DNA of 63,275 nt. It comes from Candidatus Sumerlaeia bacterium (GTDB lineage Bacteria > Sumerlaeota > Sumerlaeia > SLMS01 > JAHLLQ01). The notes under the pieces were generated by a model. It was not told where the DNA came from. It did not search any database and saw only the letters and a program-made list of their open reading frames with translations. This document shows positions 16,823 to 26,876 of the stretch, piece after piece (within the stretch, counting starts at the first letter, position 1; each line of letters opens with the position of its first letter). The position numbers and the translations under genes were made by a program. The DNA lies in contig JAHCAW010000021.1 in assembly GCA_019634695.1 (NCBI GenBank), forward strand, positions 1-63,275, read 5' to 3'.

Positions 16823-17131
16823 TCAGGCGTCCGGCAGTCCGAAGACCTGATTGAGCCGGGTCATTTCGAGGACGTGGCGGACCTTCGGGGATGGGTCGGC
16901 CAGTTCAAGGGCGATGCCCTTGGACTTCAGGTGCGCGCGCAGGCCCACGAGCACGCCGATGCCGCTCGTGTCCATGAAGGGCACTTCGGGCAGGCGCAGC
17001 AGGATGCGCCGCGGCTTGCGCGAGACGTTCTCCATGATCGCCAAGCGCAGGTCGCCGCAGGTGTCGGCGACCACTTCGCCAACGATCCGCACGTTCAGGG
17101 TGTCGTTGTCGTGGTCGATGAAGAGTTCCAC
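16823..17131 (-). CDS. STAS-domain anti-sigma-factor antagonist
   Basis: The 102-aa protein is a single STAS domain like SpoIIAA/RsbV. The signature is FMDTSGIGVLVGL, in which the Ser is the usual phosphorylation site for a partner kinase; the final helix ends in LNQVFGL. Such proteins release sigma factors from anti-sigma kinases when dephosphorylated. The start is GTG (complement of 17129-17131) with GAGGAA seven bases upstream. No kinase, phosphatase or sigma factor is adjacent, so its partner is encoded elsewhere. It follows the xanthine-dehydrogenase-like gene by 67 bases on the same strand. Confidence 0.88.
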   Translation of the reverse strand: MELFIDHDNDTLNVRIVGEVVADTCGDLRLAIMENVSRKPRRILLRLPEVPFMDTSGIGVLVGLRAHLKSKGIALELADPSPKVRHVLEMTRLNQVFGLPDA

Positions 17132-17198
17132 CGGTATTCCTCGGGGGGCATGCCTGGTGCCTACCGACCGGAAGCCAAGCCTCCGGCCGGGGGGGCGG

Positions 17199-19871
17199 TC
17201 AATCCTTTGTGCGGGGGCGGGGTTTCCAGGCGGGATCGAGGATCGCCCGGGCCGCCTCGCTGTCCGTCATCGGCAGCGACGTCCGGTGCTTGCCGTCGAA
17301 CTTCTCCAGCGCCCCGGCCACCGCCGGCGCCGTCGGCACCAGCCCGATCTCGCCCACCCCGCGCGTCCCGTACGGGGTCTCCGGGTCCGGCACCTCGACG
17401 ATCACCAGCTCGACCTCCGGCATGTGGTGGGCCCGCAGCACGTTGCAGTCCCGCATCCGCGGCGTCTTAATCTCACCGCCCTCGACCACGAAGTTCTCGC
17501 TCAGCGCGTACCCCAGTCCCATGTGGACCGAGCCTTCGATCTGCCCCTCGAGCATCGTCGGGTTGACGGCCCGTCCGACGTCGTGCGCCGCGATGAACCG
17601 TGCCACCCGCCCCGAGTCGTCCACGATCGCCACCTGCGTGGCGAAGCCGTACGTCAGGTGCGTCTTCGGATCCTCCACGTCGGCTCCCAGCTTGCTCGTG
17701 TACGTACACGCGTAGTCGCCGCGGTACTCGGTGCCGACCAGGTCGGCGACCGTGCGGCCGGCGTCGAGGTCGGCCCGCAGCTTGCGCGCCGCATCCTGCA
17801 CCGACGCCGCTCCGAGCACCGTCCCGCGGCTCGCCGTCGTCTGCCCGCAATTCAGATCCACTGCCGTGTCCGTCGTCGCGACGAACAACTCGGGCGACAG
17901 GCCGGTCTCCTCCACCGCCGTCTGGATGCAGACGGTGAACAGACCCTGGCCCATCTCGGTGAAGCCCGTGCGGATGACGATGCGGTCCGGCGCTTCGATG
18001 CGCAGGCTCGCCTTGCCCAGGTCCGGCATTCCGTTGCCGATGCCGACGTTCTTGATGCCGCACGCGATGCCCGCGTACTTGGCGGACTTGTAGGCGTCCT
18101 TGACGGCCAGCAGCGTCTGCTCGAGGCCGAAGGGCTTGTCGAGGCGCTGGCCGGTGCAGAACGTGTCGCCCTGACGCAGGATGTTCTTGAAGCGAATGTC
18201 CCAGCCGTCGAGCCCGACGCGCGCCGCGAGCAGATTGATGAGACTCTCGATTGCGAACGCGGCCTGGTTGGCGCCAAAGCCGCGCATCGCGCCGCACGGC
18301 GGATTGTTCGTGTAGACCGCCTTGGATTCGATGTCCACGGCGGGGAAGTTGTACGGCCCCGTCGCATGGCCGGCCGCGCGCTCCAGCACCTTCGCGCCCA
18401 CCGACGCATACGCTCCCTTGTCGCCGATCATCCGCGCCCACAGGCCCGTCAACCGGCCCTCCGCGTCGCAGCCCACCTTCACGTGCATGCGGATCGGGTG
18501 CCGCTTGACGTGCAGACGCATGCTCTCCTCGCGCGTCAGCGTGCACTTGACCGGCACGCCGCACACCGCCGCGCACAGCGCCGTCTGCCCCTGGATGCTC
18601 ATGTCCTCCTTGCCGCCGAACGCGCCCCCGTTCGAGACGAGCTCGACCGACACCCGCTCCGCGTCCCAACCCAGGACCGACGCGATCTGCCGCTTGTCGT
18701 CGAACACGCCCTGGCCTTGGCTGAAGACATGCAGTGCATCCGCGCCGTTGCCGGTGGCCGACGTCGGCACCACCAGGCACGCCTCGGGCTCCAGGAACAT
18801 GTGCTCGATGAACTGCGTCGTGTAGACGTTCTCGACGACGTGCGCCGACGCTGCGAGTGCCTTCTCCGCGTCGCCGCGCCGGATCGCGGAGATGGATAGC
18901 AGGTTGCCCTTCGGATGAATCTTCGGCGCGTCGGGCTCGAGGGCCTTCTCGGGATCGACGAGTGGCTCGCGCACCTCGTACTCGACGTCGATCAGTTCGG
19001 CCGCCCGTCGCGCGAGTTGCTGCGTGTCGGCCACCGCGAAGGCGATCACGTCGCCGACGTAGCGTGTCTCCTCGCCCTCGGCGACGAAGATCGGCCAGTC
19101 CTTGACGATCAGCCCGACGATGCGGTCGCCCGGCACGTCGCGTGCCGTGACGATGCGATGCACGCCGGGCAGCGCCAGCGCCCGCGTGGCGTCGATGCGC
19201 TTCACCAGCGCCCGCGGGTGGTCGCTCAGCCGCGGCGCCCCGAACTTCATCCCCGGCACCGTCATGTCATCGACATACTTCCAGTCGCCGAGCACGAACT
19301 GCCGCGCGCGGAAACGGTCCAGCCGCGACCCGATGCGCCCGTCCGCATCGTTGGCGTCCAGCGACTCGCCGCGCTTGGCACGCGCCATCAGCGCGATCGC
19401 GTCGACGATCTTCACGTACCCCGTGCAGCGACACAGGTGCTGCTTGAGCGCGTTGAGGATGTCCTCGCGGGTGGGCGCGGGGTTGCTCTCCACCAGCGCC
19501 AGGCCGCGCACCGCCATGCCCGGAATGCAGAAGCCGCACTGCAGGCCACCCGTGCGCGTGAAGCACTCGGCCACCAGCGCCCGGTCCTCCTCCGGCACGC
19601 CCTCCAGCGTCACCACGCTCTTGCCCTCGATCTTGCCGATCTTGAGCGCGCACGACAGCTTCGCCTTGCCGTCCACAAGCACGGTGCAGCAGCCGCAGGC
19701 GGCCTGCGGCGCGCAGCCGTTCTTCGGCGAGATCAGCCCGAAATCCTCGCGCAGCACCTCGAGCAGCGTCCGCTCGGGATCGAAGGCGCCGACGACTGTC
19801 TGGCCGTTGAGCTGGAAGGAGACGGTCTGCGCGGCCGCGCCGTCGAGGGTGCCGGGAGAGGAAGGAGTCAC
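17199..19871 (-). CDS. Fused 2Fe-2S/molybdopterin hydroxylase (selenium-dependent xanthine dehydrogenase-like)
   Basis: The 890-aa protein fuses, in one chain, the two 2Fe-2S domains and the molybdopterin domains of the xanthine oxidase family. The plant-ferredoxin site is C53, C59, C62 and C74 (GCAPQAACGCC). The helical site follows as CGFC and CRC (residues about 100-140). The catalytic part includes GQGVFDDKRQ, GGAFGGKEDMS and the C-terminal GVGEIG, whose Glu is the usual active-site base. There is no FAD domain. This single-chain layout matches the selenium-dependent XDH family (TIGR03311-type), so purine hydroxylation is the best guess; other N-heterocycles or aldehydes are possible. Start GTG at 19871 is chosen from N-terminal homology. 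No accessory genes are adjacent. Confidence 0.85.
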   Translation of the reverse strand: MTPSSPGTLDGAAAQTVSFQLNGQTVVGAFDPERTLLEVLREDFGLISPKNGCAPQAACGCCTVLVDGKAKLSCALKIGKIEGKSVVTLEGVPEEDRALVAECFTRTGGLQCGFCIPGMAVRGLALVESNPAPTREDILNALKQHLCRCTGYVKIVDAIALMARAKRGESLDANDADGRIGSRLDRFRARQFVLGDWKYVDDMTVPGMKFGAPRLSDHPRALVKRIDATRALALPGVHRIVTARDVPGDRIVGLIVKDWPIFVAEGEETRYVGDVIAFAVADTQQLARRAAELIDVEYEVREPLVDPEKALEPDAPKIHPKGNLLSISAIRRGDAEKALAASAHVVENVYTTQFIEHMFLEPEACLVVPTSATGNGADALHVFSQGQGVFDDKRQIASVLGWDAERVSVELVSNGGAFGGKEDMSIQGQTALCAAVCGVPVKCTLTREESMRLHVKRHPIRMHVKVGCDAEGRLTGLWARMIGDKGAYASVGAKVLERAAGHATGPYNFPAVDIESKAVYTNNPPCGAMRGFGANQAAFAIESLINLLAARVGLDGWDIRFKNILRQGDTFCTGQRLDKPFGLEQTLLAVKDAYKSAKYAGIACGIKNVGIGNGMPDLGKASLRIEAPDRIVIRTGFTEMGQGLFTVCIQTAVEETGLSPELFVATTDTAVDLNCGQTTASRGTVLGAASVQDAARKLRADLDAGRTVADLVGTEYRGDYACTYTSKLGADVEDPKTHLTYGFATQVAIVDDSGRVARFIAAHDVGRAVNPTMLEGQIEGSVHMGLGYALSENFVVEGGEIKTPRMRDCNVLRAHHMPEVELVIVEVPDPETPYGTRGVGEIGLVPTAPAVAGALEKFDGKHRTSLPMTDSEAARAILDPAWKPRPRTKD

Positions 19872-20053
19872 GATGCCGGGGGTCCTTGCACAGGGGAGTG
19901 ATGCCAAGACCCTTGTGTTAGGGACCGGCACGGGGGCGTTCAAGCAAATCTTGCGCGCCGACGCCCCGAGTCGGGCCCGAACCCCGGTGCCCGGCCCGCG
20001 TCGTCCGTCCCGTCCATCCGCTTCATCGGGTCCATCTGGTGCGCCCCGAACCC

Positions 20054-20938
20054 CTACCAATCGAACCCGCGCCCCAGCAGTTCGAAAAGCGCGCGGTTGT
20101 GGGGCCGGAAGTACTCGGCGAGGTACTCGGTCACCGCGGGCGGGATCTTCGAGTCGCGCGTGCCGACGTTGCGCGCCTCCACGTTCGGAATCCGATACTC
20201 GGGATCGACCCCAAGGAACGCGAAGAGCCCGCGCAGCACCGCCTGCGGATCGGCGAACATCTCCTCGCTGGCCAGCACGTGCACCCGCTCGCGGCCGAAC
20301 ACCGTGAGGTAGCGCTCGATCTGCTCCTTGTAGAGGCTGCGCAGCTTGTACGAGTGATGGATGAGGTCCGGGTCGTCGTAGTCCTTCGCCTGAAGGGCGC
20401 GGCCGATGCGGGCTTCCTCCCGCCGCAATGCCTCCTCGAGCGGCAGGTCCTCGCGACCCTTGCGCTTTTCGTGGAAGTACTGGGACACGCTGCGCTCGAC
20501 CGGATTGCGCAGCAGGGCGATGAGCTTGACGTCGGGCAGTTGGGACGCGATGCGGGCAGGCACCCGGGGATCGAACAGGTACAGCGGAGTGGCCTCGCCG
20601 GTGATCCTGTTGGGACGCAGCTCCGAGCGCATCGGGAAGTGGGCGCGATACCAGGCCTCGCCCTTCGCGAAGTTGTCGATGCCTTGGTCGAAGCCGCCGT
20701 CGAAGTAGTGGATTTCCTTCTTCACCCCCGCCTTGCGAAGAATCTGGGGGTGCTGGCACAGGTAGTTGAACAGGCTGGAGGTGCCGCACTTCTGGCCGCC
20801 GATGATGATGAAGGCGGGCAGGGCGCGCAGGCGCCAGGTCAGGCGACCGGCCAGCGGGGCGGCGTTGCGGCGACGCGCGGCCGTTGAGTCCCTGAGCGCG
20901 ACGCGCAGCGGTTCGGGCAGGATCGAGGAAATCGGCAT
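20054..20938 (-). CDS. Sulfotransferase
   Basis: The 294-aa protein is a PAPS-dependent sulfotransferase. The 5'-phosphosulfate loop is GGQKCGTSSLF (residues 47-57) and the 3'-phosphate site is LIALLRNPVERSVSQY (around residues 140-155), both intact. The spacing and the KEIHYFD motif resemble heparan/carbohydrate sulfotransferase-like bacterial enzymes. No TM anchor is clear, though LPAFIIIGG is simply the first beta strand. A glycan acceptor is suggested by the GT-C glycosyltransferase encoded divergently at 21105. The 182 bases between this gene and the XDH-like gene show nothing else. Confidence 0.88.
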   Translation of the reverse strand: MPISSILPEPLRVALRDSTAARRRNAAPLAGRLTWRLRALPAFIIIGGQKCGTSSLFNYLCQHPQILRKAGVKKEIHYFDGGFDQGIDNFAKGEAWYRAHFPMRSELRPNRITGEATPLYLFDPRVPARIASQLPDVKLIALLRNPVERSVSQYFHEKRKGREDLPLEEALRREEARIGRALQAKDYDDPDLIHHSYKLRSLYKEQIERYLTVFGRERVHVLASEEMFADPQAVLRGLFAFLGVDPEYRIPNVEARNVGTRDSKIPPAVTEYLAEYFRPHNRALFELLGRGFDW

Positions 20939-21104
20939 GGGGCGAAGGTCTCTTTGGGTCGGGGGCCGACGGGGCGCCGTTGCTCGGCGCTGGGGCTGAC
21001 GGGGTCAAGGGGTACCGCGGGATTGACCCGGTCGGCAGTCATGCCGCCACGATGCCCCGGTCGGGGGCAAGAGAGGTCCGGAAACCGCCGAGGGGCACGC
21101 GTGC

Positions 21105-24020
21105 ATGGCTCGACGACGCCGACAGCGCCCCCCGGCTCCTGCTGCTCCTGCCGTCCACGAGCCCGCCCCGGCCCCGTTGCCCCCGGGCGGTCTGAGTCTC
21201 GAGCGACAGGCGTGGACCGACCTCGGCCGCGAGGTCTGGAAGCACCGCCTGCTCGTCCTGGCCTTACTGGTCGCAGCCTTGGCACTCCGCTTCTTCCGCC
21301 TCGCCCATTCCGAGGTCTGGCTCGACGAGGTCCTTGTCTTCGAAGATGCCCTCGCCGGCACGAACCAACACATCAGCAGCAGCCACCGTCTCCACCTGAC
21401 CGCCGTCGGCTGGTTCCTGAATCACTTCGGGGCGACGCCGTTCTGGTTGCGAGCGTGGGGGGCCCTGCTGGGCGGCCTGGCAGTGCCGGTGCTGGCGGTC
21501 GCCGGGCTCTGGCTCGGCGGCCGGCGCATGGGCTGGGCCTGCGGGCTGCTCGCCGCCGCGCACCCCTTCCTCGTCTTCTACAGTCAGGACGCGAACTACT
21601 ACGGCGGCATGACCTTCTTCGCGGCCGTGCAGATCGCCTGCTTTGCGGCGTTCTTCCGCGGGGCGCCGCTCGCCGGCATCGCCGGCATCGCCGCCGCGGG
21701 GGCGCTTTCCTTCCTGAACCACCCGTTCTCGATCCTGTTTACCGGCTTGGCTGCCGGTGGCTGCGTGCTCGGCAGCCTCATCTACCCCACGTTGCGCCGC
21801 GCGATCTACCGGCTGGACCCCCGCCAATGGCTGCGCTCCCCCGCCGTGCCGCTCGTGGCGGTGGCCCTGCTGCTGGCCGGCCCCGCGCTGTCGGGCGGTC
21901 TGACCCGGGCCCTCGATATCTTTCAGGCCCGCCTGAGCGTCGGCGACCCGCCCGGCAACGTCGAGTTCACCTGGCGCTTCTTCAACTGGGTCGCCACCTG
22001 CTACGGGGTGACCTACTTCCGCAACGAGCTGCCGGTCGCCCGGGCACTGGCCTGGATTCCGACGCTCTTCTGGCTGGGCGGCTTGGTGGTGCTGGCCGCG
22101 CGCACCCGGCGCGACCGCCCCAGCCTGCCCATAGCCGGCCTCTCCCTGCTCGCCGTCGCGGCCGGCCTTCTCGCGGTCTTCAACCTGCGCCATCATGGGT
22201 TCTACCCGCGCTACCTGACCTTCGTGATCCCGGCCGGGATTCCGGTGGTGGCGACCGCCTGTCTGGCGCTTGGAGATACCCTCGCCCGCCGTCGCCAGAT
22301 GCTTGCCGTCACAGGGTTTGTGATCCTCCTCGGCGTTCAGGTGCCCTTTCTGGGCTGGTATCTGTTCGCCGACCGTGCCAACTTCCGAAGCTTGGCAGAA
22401 ACGCTTGAACGCGAGCACCAACCCGACGACGCCGTCTGGGCGATTGCCCGGGTCGAGAGCTACCAGACCGACTTCTACTTCGGCCGCGCCGGCACCGGGA
22501 CGCCTTCCCCCCGCGGCGTTCGACTCTGGGGATTCTATGGCCGGTACGACGCCATGATCCGCGGGGCGCTCGCCAGCCAACTCCTCGGCCGGGACAACGT
22601 CTGGCTGATCTCGAGTTGGCGCTGGGCGGATCGGCCGGACCTGTGGAGCTTCCTGAACAGCCTCGGTCCGCCCCGCTTCGCCGGACGCTCGCCCCACGGC
22701 GCGCGGCAGGACGCCCTGCTGTACCGCTGGACCACCGGCCGCCGCGTCTTCCACCCGACGGCCGCCACCTTCCCCGACGACGCTTCCGGCCCATGGTACG
22801 TCGTCGGCCCGGGACGCTGGCGCGTCGTCGAGACCGGCCAGGAGTTCAGCTTCGCCCGACCCGGGTTCGTGCAGCCAAACCTGCCCGCCCGGCCGCTGCG
22901 CATCGAGCCCGTCTACGACGAGGTCGTCCGCATCGGCCCTTTCGACCAGATCGACCTGCCCGACGACCAACGCCACGAAGAGACCGAGTTCGACGGCGTG
23001 CCGGTCTTCCGCCGTCGCTACGACGGGCCGGTGAGCCACCTCGTCTGGATCCCCGAGCAGGGCCCACACCATCTGGTGCTGAAGGTGGGCCAGCGGTCGG
23101 CGGCTCGGCTGGCCGAGGAGACCGGTCGTAGCGACGCGGACCCCGACCTGCTGCTGGCGGTCGCCGCCAACGGGGTGCATCTGGGCATCTGGCGCCTGCC
23201 CGGCGGACCGGCAGAACGCCTCGTGAGCCTGCCGCTCGACATCGCCCTGCCGCCGGGGAACAACCGCATCGATGTCCACGGCACGACGCAGCGGCTGGGC
23301 TACACGCCTGACAACCCGTGGATGTGGGCAGGACTTGAGGTGCGCGCGGGCGAGCCGGCCGACCGCTGGCCCCGCTGGGACGAACTCGATGCCATCCGCA
23401 TCGTCCCGTTCCCGCAACCCCAGCTCGAATGGGGCTGGCCCGGCACGACGGACCTGGACCCCCGCGTCGCTGAATCCGGCGCCAGCTACAGCCGCTCGGT
23501 GCCCGGCAACCTGGTCGGCCCCTCCGGATCGCCCGCCCTCGTCGTGGATCTGGATGCCCCGCCCGTCGGCCGCGCCAACGCCTACCACTTCCTGCTGGCT
23601 CCCCGCGTACCCGCCGACGGCAACGTGCTGGCCTTCTCGACCTACCTGCGGCTCGAGAACACCGACACGCACGCGGTGGCTCTGGCGGCAGGGTGCTTTA
23701 ACGAGCACGGCGACCTGGTCCATCTCGAGATCGGTCACCAGCAGTTGATGGTGGCGCCGCTGACGTTCGGCTGGCGACGCTTCGTGGAGGTGATCCCGGT
23801 GCCAACGGTCGTCTGGCGCGACGGCATGGCGGTGCCGGTGGCCTCGGTCGCCCCGGGCGTGCTGGTGTTCCCGCCCGACCCGGAGGACGCGCGCCCGGCC
23901 GGCAAAGTCCACGTGGACGCCATCGCCCACCTGCTCGACGCGCGCGGACCCTTCGTCGAGCCGGCACTCGCGCCTCTGGACGTGCAGCCTGCCCTTGGCA
24001 CCGGCACTCCCCCGCGCTGA
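21105..24020 (+). CDS. GT-C glycosyltransferase with large soluble C-terminal region
   Basis: The 971-aa protein starts with a basic, Pro/Ala-rich cytoplasmic head. A polytopic membrane half follows (about residues 48-430). The first loop holds the Asp74-Glu75 pair in VWLDEVL, and FYSQDANYYGGM follows near residue 150, as in the paralogue at 9352. These are marks of lipid-phosphosugar-dependent GT-C enzymes. The remaining 540 residues are soluble and beta-rich, possibly extracytoplasmic carbohydrate-binding modules; I recognise no named domain. A GAGG site lies about ten bases before the ATG and a TTGACC element at 21023-21028. The phosphoesterase gene follows after nine bases. Confidence 0.8.
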   Translation: MARRRRQRPPAPAAPAVHEPAPAPLPPGGLSLERQAWTDLGREVWKHRLLVLALLVAALALRFFRLAHSEVWLDEVLVFEDALAGTNQHISSSHRLHLTAVGWFLNHFGATPFWLRAWGALLGGLAVPVLAVAGLWLGGRRMGWACGLLAAAHPFLVFYSQDANYYGGMTFFAAVQIACFAAFFRGAPLAGIAGIAAAGALSFLNHPFSILFTGLAAGGCVLGSLIYPTLRRAIYRLDPRQWLRSPAVPLVAVALLLAGPALSGGLTRALDIFQARLSVGDPPGNVEFTWRFFNWVATCYGVTYFRNELPVARALAWIPTLFWLGGLVVLAARTRRDRPSLPIAGLSLLAVAAGLLAVFNLRHHGFYPRYLTFVIPAGIPVVATACLALGDTLARRRQMLAVTGFVILLGVQVPFLGWYLFADRANFRSLAETLEREHQPDDAVWAIARVESYQTDFYFGRAGTGTPSPRGVRLWGFYGRYDAMIRGALASQLLGRDNVWLISSWRWADRPDLWSFLNSLGPPRFAGRSPHGARQDALLYRWTTGRRVFHPTAATFPDDASGPWYVVGPGRWRVVETGQEFSFARPGFVQPNLPARPLRIEPVYDEVVRIGPFDQIDLPDDQRHEETEFDGVPVFRRRYDGPVSHLVWIPEQGPHHLVLKVGQRSAARLAEETGRSDADPDLLLAVAANGVHLGIWRLPGGPAERLVSLPLDIALPPGNNRIDVHGTTQRLGYTPDNPWMWAGLEVRAGEPADRWPRWDELDAIRIVPFPQPQLEWGWPGTTDLDPRVAESGASYSRSVPGNLVGPSGSPALVVDLDAPPVGRANAYHFLLAPRVPADGNVLAFSTYLRLENTDTHAVALAAGCFNEHGDLVHLEIGHQQLMVAPLTFGWRRFVEVIPVPTVVWRDGMAVPVASVAPGVLVFPPDPEDARPAGKVHVDAIAHLLDARGPFVEPALAPLDVQPALGTGTPPR

Positions 24021-24029
24021 GGATTCGCC

Positions 24030-24950
24030 ATGGCGTTTCGGGCACTGCACATCGGCGACCTTCATTTCTGGCGCGTGCCGGCGAACCCGATGCACTACTG
24101 GGGCAAGCGCCTGCTCGGGAATGCCAACCTGTTGGTGCGTCGCCGGCACCAGTTCCGCCGCGAGCTCGCCGGGCCGCTGGTCGAGCGACTGATCGCACTG
24201 GAGGCCGACTGGCTGCTCTTCAGCGGCGACTTCACGACCACCGCCCTGCCGGCCGAGTTCGAGATGGCCGCCCGGGCCCTTGGGCCCGCCGCCACGCGCC
24301 ATGCCGGTCGGCTGCTTGCCGTGCCGGGAAATCACGACCGCTACACGGCGCGCGCGCTCGTCGACCGCTCATTCGAGCGCCATCTCGCCCCGATCCTCCC
24401 CGAGCGTGGCTGGCCGTGGTTCGTCCCGCTCGACGACGACGTGTGGGCCATCGGTATCGATGGCGGGACGCGCAACGGGCTGAGTTGTCATGGTCGGCTG
24501 AAGCCCGGCGATGTCGTGGCCATGCGCACATGGTGGCGAGAGCTCGAGCAGCGTCCGCGCGAACTCGTCGTGCTCTGCCACTTCCCGGCCGAAGACCCCG
24601 GCGGAGCCTGGACGCACAACCGCGGGCCGCAGTTGCACGAAGCCGGCGCGTTGCTCGACTTCCTGGGCGAGTGCGGCCTGCCCACCTGGTTTCTCCACGG
24701 CCACCACCACCATCGCTGGCTGTACGGCAGCCCGCGAGTGCCATCGCTTGTGTACCTGAACGCCGGCGCGCCGCTGATGCGCTGGAAGGGAGGCGACCCC
24801 GATTTGGGTTTCCTCGAGTTGACGCACGATGCGACCGGTAGCCGGGTGACCGTCCACTGGCGGCCGTCCGGCGCCGACTGGCAGCAGCGCCAGACAACCC
24901 TCCCGACAGCAGGGGAAGTCATTGATTTACAATGCTTTGTGCACACATGA
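24030..24950 (+). CDS. Calcineurin-like metallophosphoesterase
   Basis: The 306-aa cytoplasmic protein carries every core motif of the family: GDLHF (Asp10, His12), SGDFT, GNHDRY, CHFP and HGHHHHR. The dinuclear metal site should therefore be complete. There is no signal peptide. The family covers phosphatases, phosphodiesterases and UDP-sugar pyrophosphatases such as LpxH, so the substrate is open. Tight coupling to the upstream GT-C gene (nine bases) suggests a role in the same glycan or lipid pathway. Confidence 0.88.
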   Translation: MAFRALHIGDLHFWRVPANPMHYWGKRLLGNANLLVRRRHQFRRELAGPLVERLIALEADWLLFSGDFTTTALPAEFEMAARALGPAATRHAGRLLAVPGNHDRYTARALVDRSFERHLAPILPERGWPWFVPLDDDVWAIGIDGGTRNGLSCHGRLKPGDVVAMRTWWRELEQRPRELVVLCHFPAEDPGGAWTHNRGPQLHEAGALLDFLGECGLPTWFLHGHHHHRWLYGSPRVPSLVYLNAGAPLMRWKGGDPDLGFLELTHDATGSRVTVHWRPSGADWQQRQTTLPTAGEVIDLQCFVHT

Positions 24951-24968
24951 CGATCCGGGAAAATACTC

Positions 24969-24997
24969 TTGACCCCGGAATATTAGGGGCACTAACT
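24969..24997 (+). promoter_or_regulatory. Candidate promoter upstream of pckA
   Basis: TTGACC at 24969-24974 lies in the most A/T-rich stretch of this part of the window. A weak -10 (CTAACT) follows 17 bases later. The -35 is convincing; the -10 is poor. Confidence 0.3.
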
Positions 24998-25008
24998 TCC
25001 AAAAGGAG

Positions 25009-25053
25009 ATGAAGGTGCTCCCATTTGTCTCTATGCGAGTTGCAGCATTCTAG
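25009..25053 (+). CDS. Possible 12-14-residue leader peptide upstream of pckA
   Basis: AAAAGGAG at 25001-25008 is one of the best ribosome sites in the window, yet the frame it serves (GTG at 25015 with six-base spacing, or ATG at 25009) ends at TAG 25051-25053. The putative peptide is VLPFVSMRVAAF, or with MK in front. It lies about 95 bases before pckA. It may be a leader, a decayed gene start or chance. No amino-acid bias hints at classical attenuation. Confidence 0.3.
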   Translation: MKVLPFVSMRVAAF

Positions 25054-25149
25054 TTGAGCAGCACTTCGGCCGACGTGTAGGCATACCCTTCCCCGTCAGG
25101 AATCCTGCCCAACCAGACTCGACTCTAACCTCCAGGAGTGGCAACGTTC

Positions 25150-26739
<1,590 letters not shown>

Positions 26740-26761
26740 TGCCGTGAGCGACGGACGCACC

Positions 26762-26858
26762 AATCAGAACCCGGAGCGTGAGCGACGGACAGGCGACACA
26801 TCTGTGCGTGAGCGACGGGCGAACACACGCATCAAGCCCGGAGCGTGAGCGACGGGCA
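26762..26858 (-). repeat. CCCGGAGCGTGAGCGACGGGC dispersed repeat, three partial copies
   Basis: Between pckA and trpF the core GGAGCGTGAGCGACGG appears at 26762-26789 (preceded by AATCAGAA), as a shorter version at 26805-26820, and at 26830-26858. The third copy ends in GGGCACGGATCTCCGTGCCC, a hairpin. The same unit occurs in reverse orientation as a tandem array at 61965-62155, so this is a genome-dispersed family. Confidence 0.75.
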
Positions 26859-26876
26859 CGGATCTCCGTGCCCGCG

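Noticed and set aside
21264..24335. A 1023-codon open frame on the minus strand
   Set aside because: Antisense to the second GT-C gene and to the phosphoesterase; no recognisable motif and biased composition.
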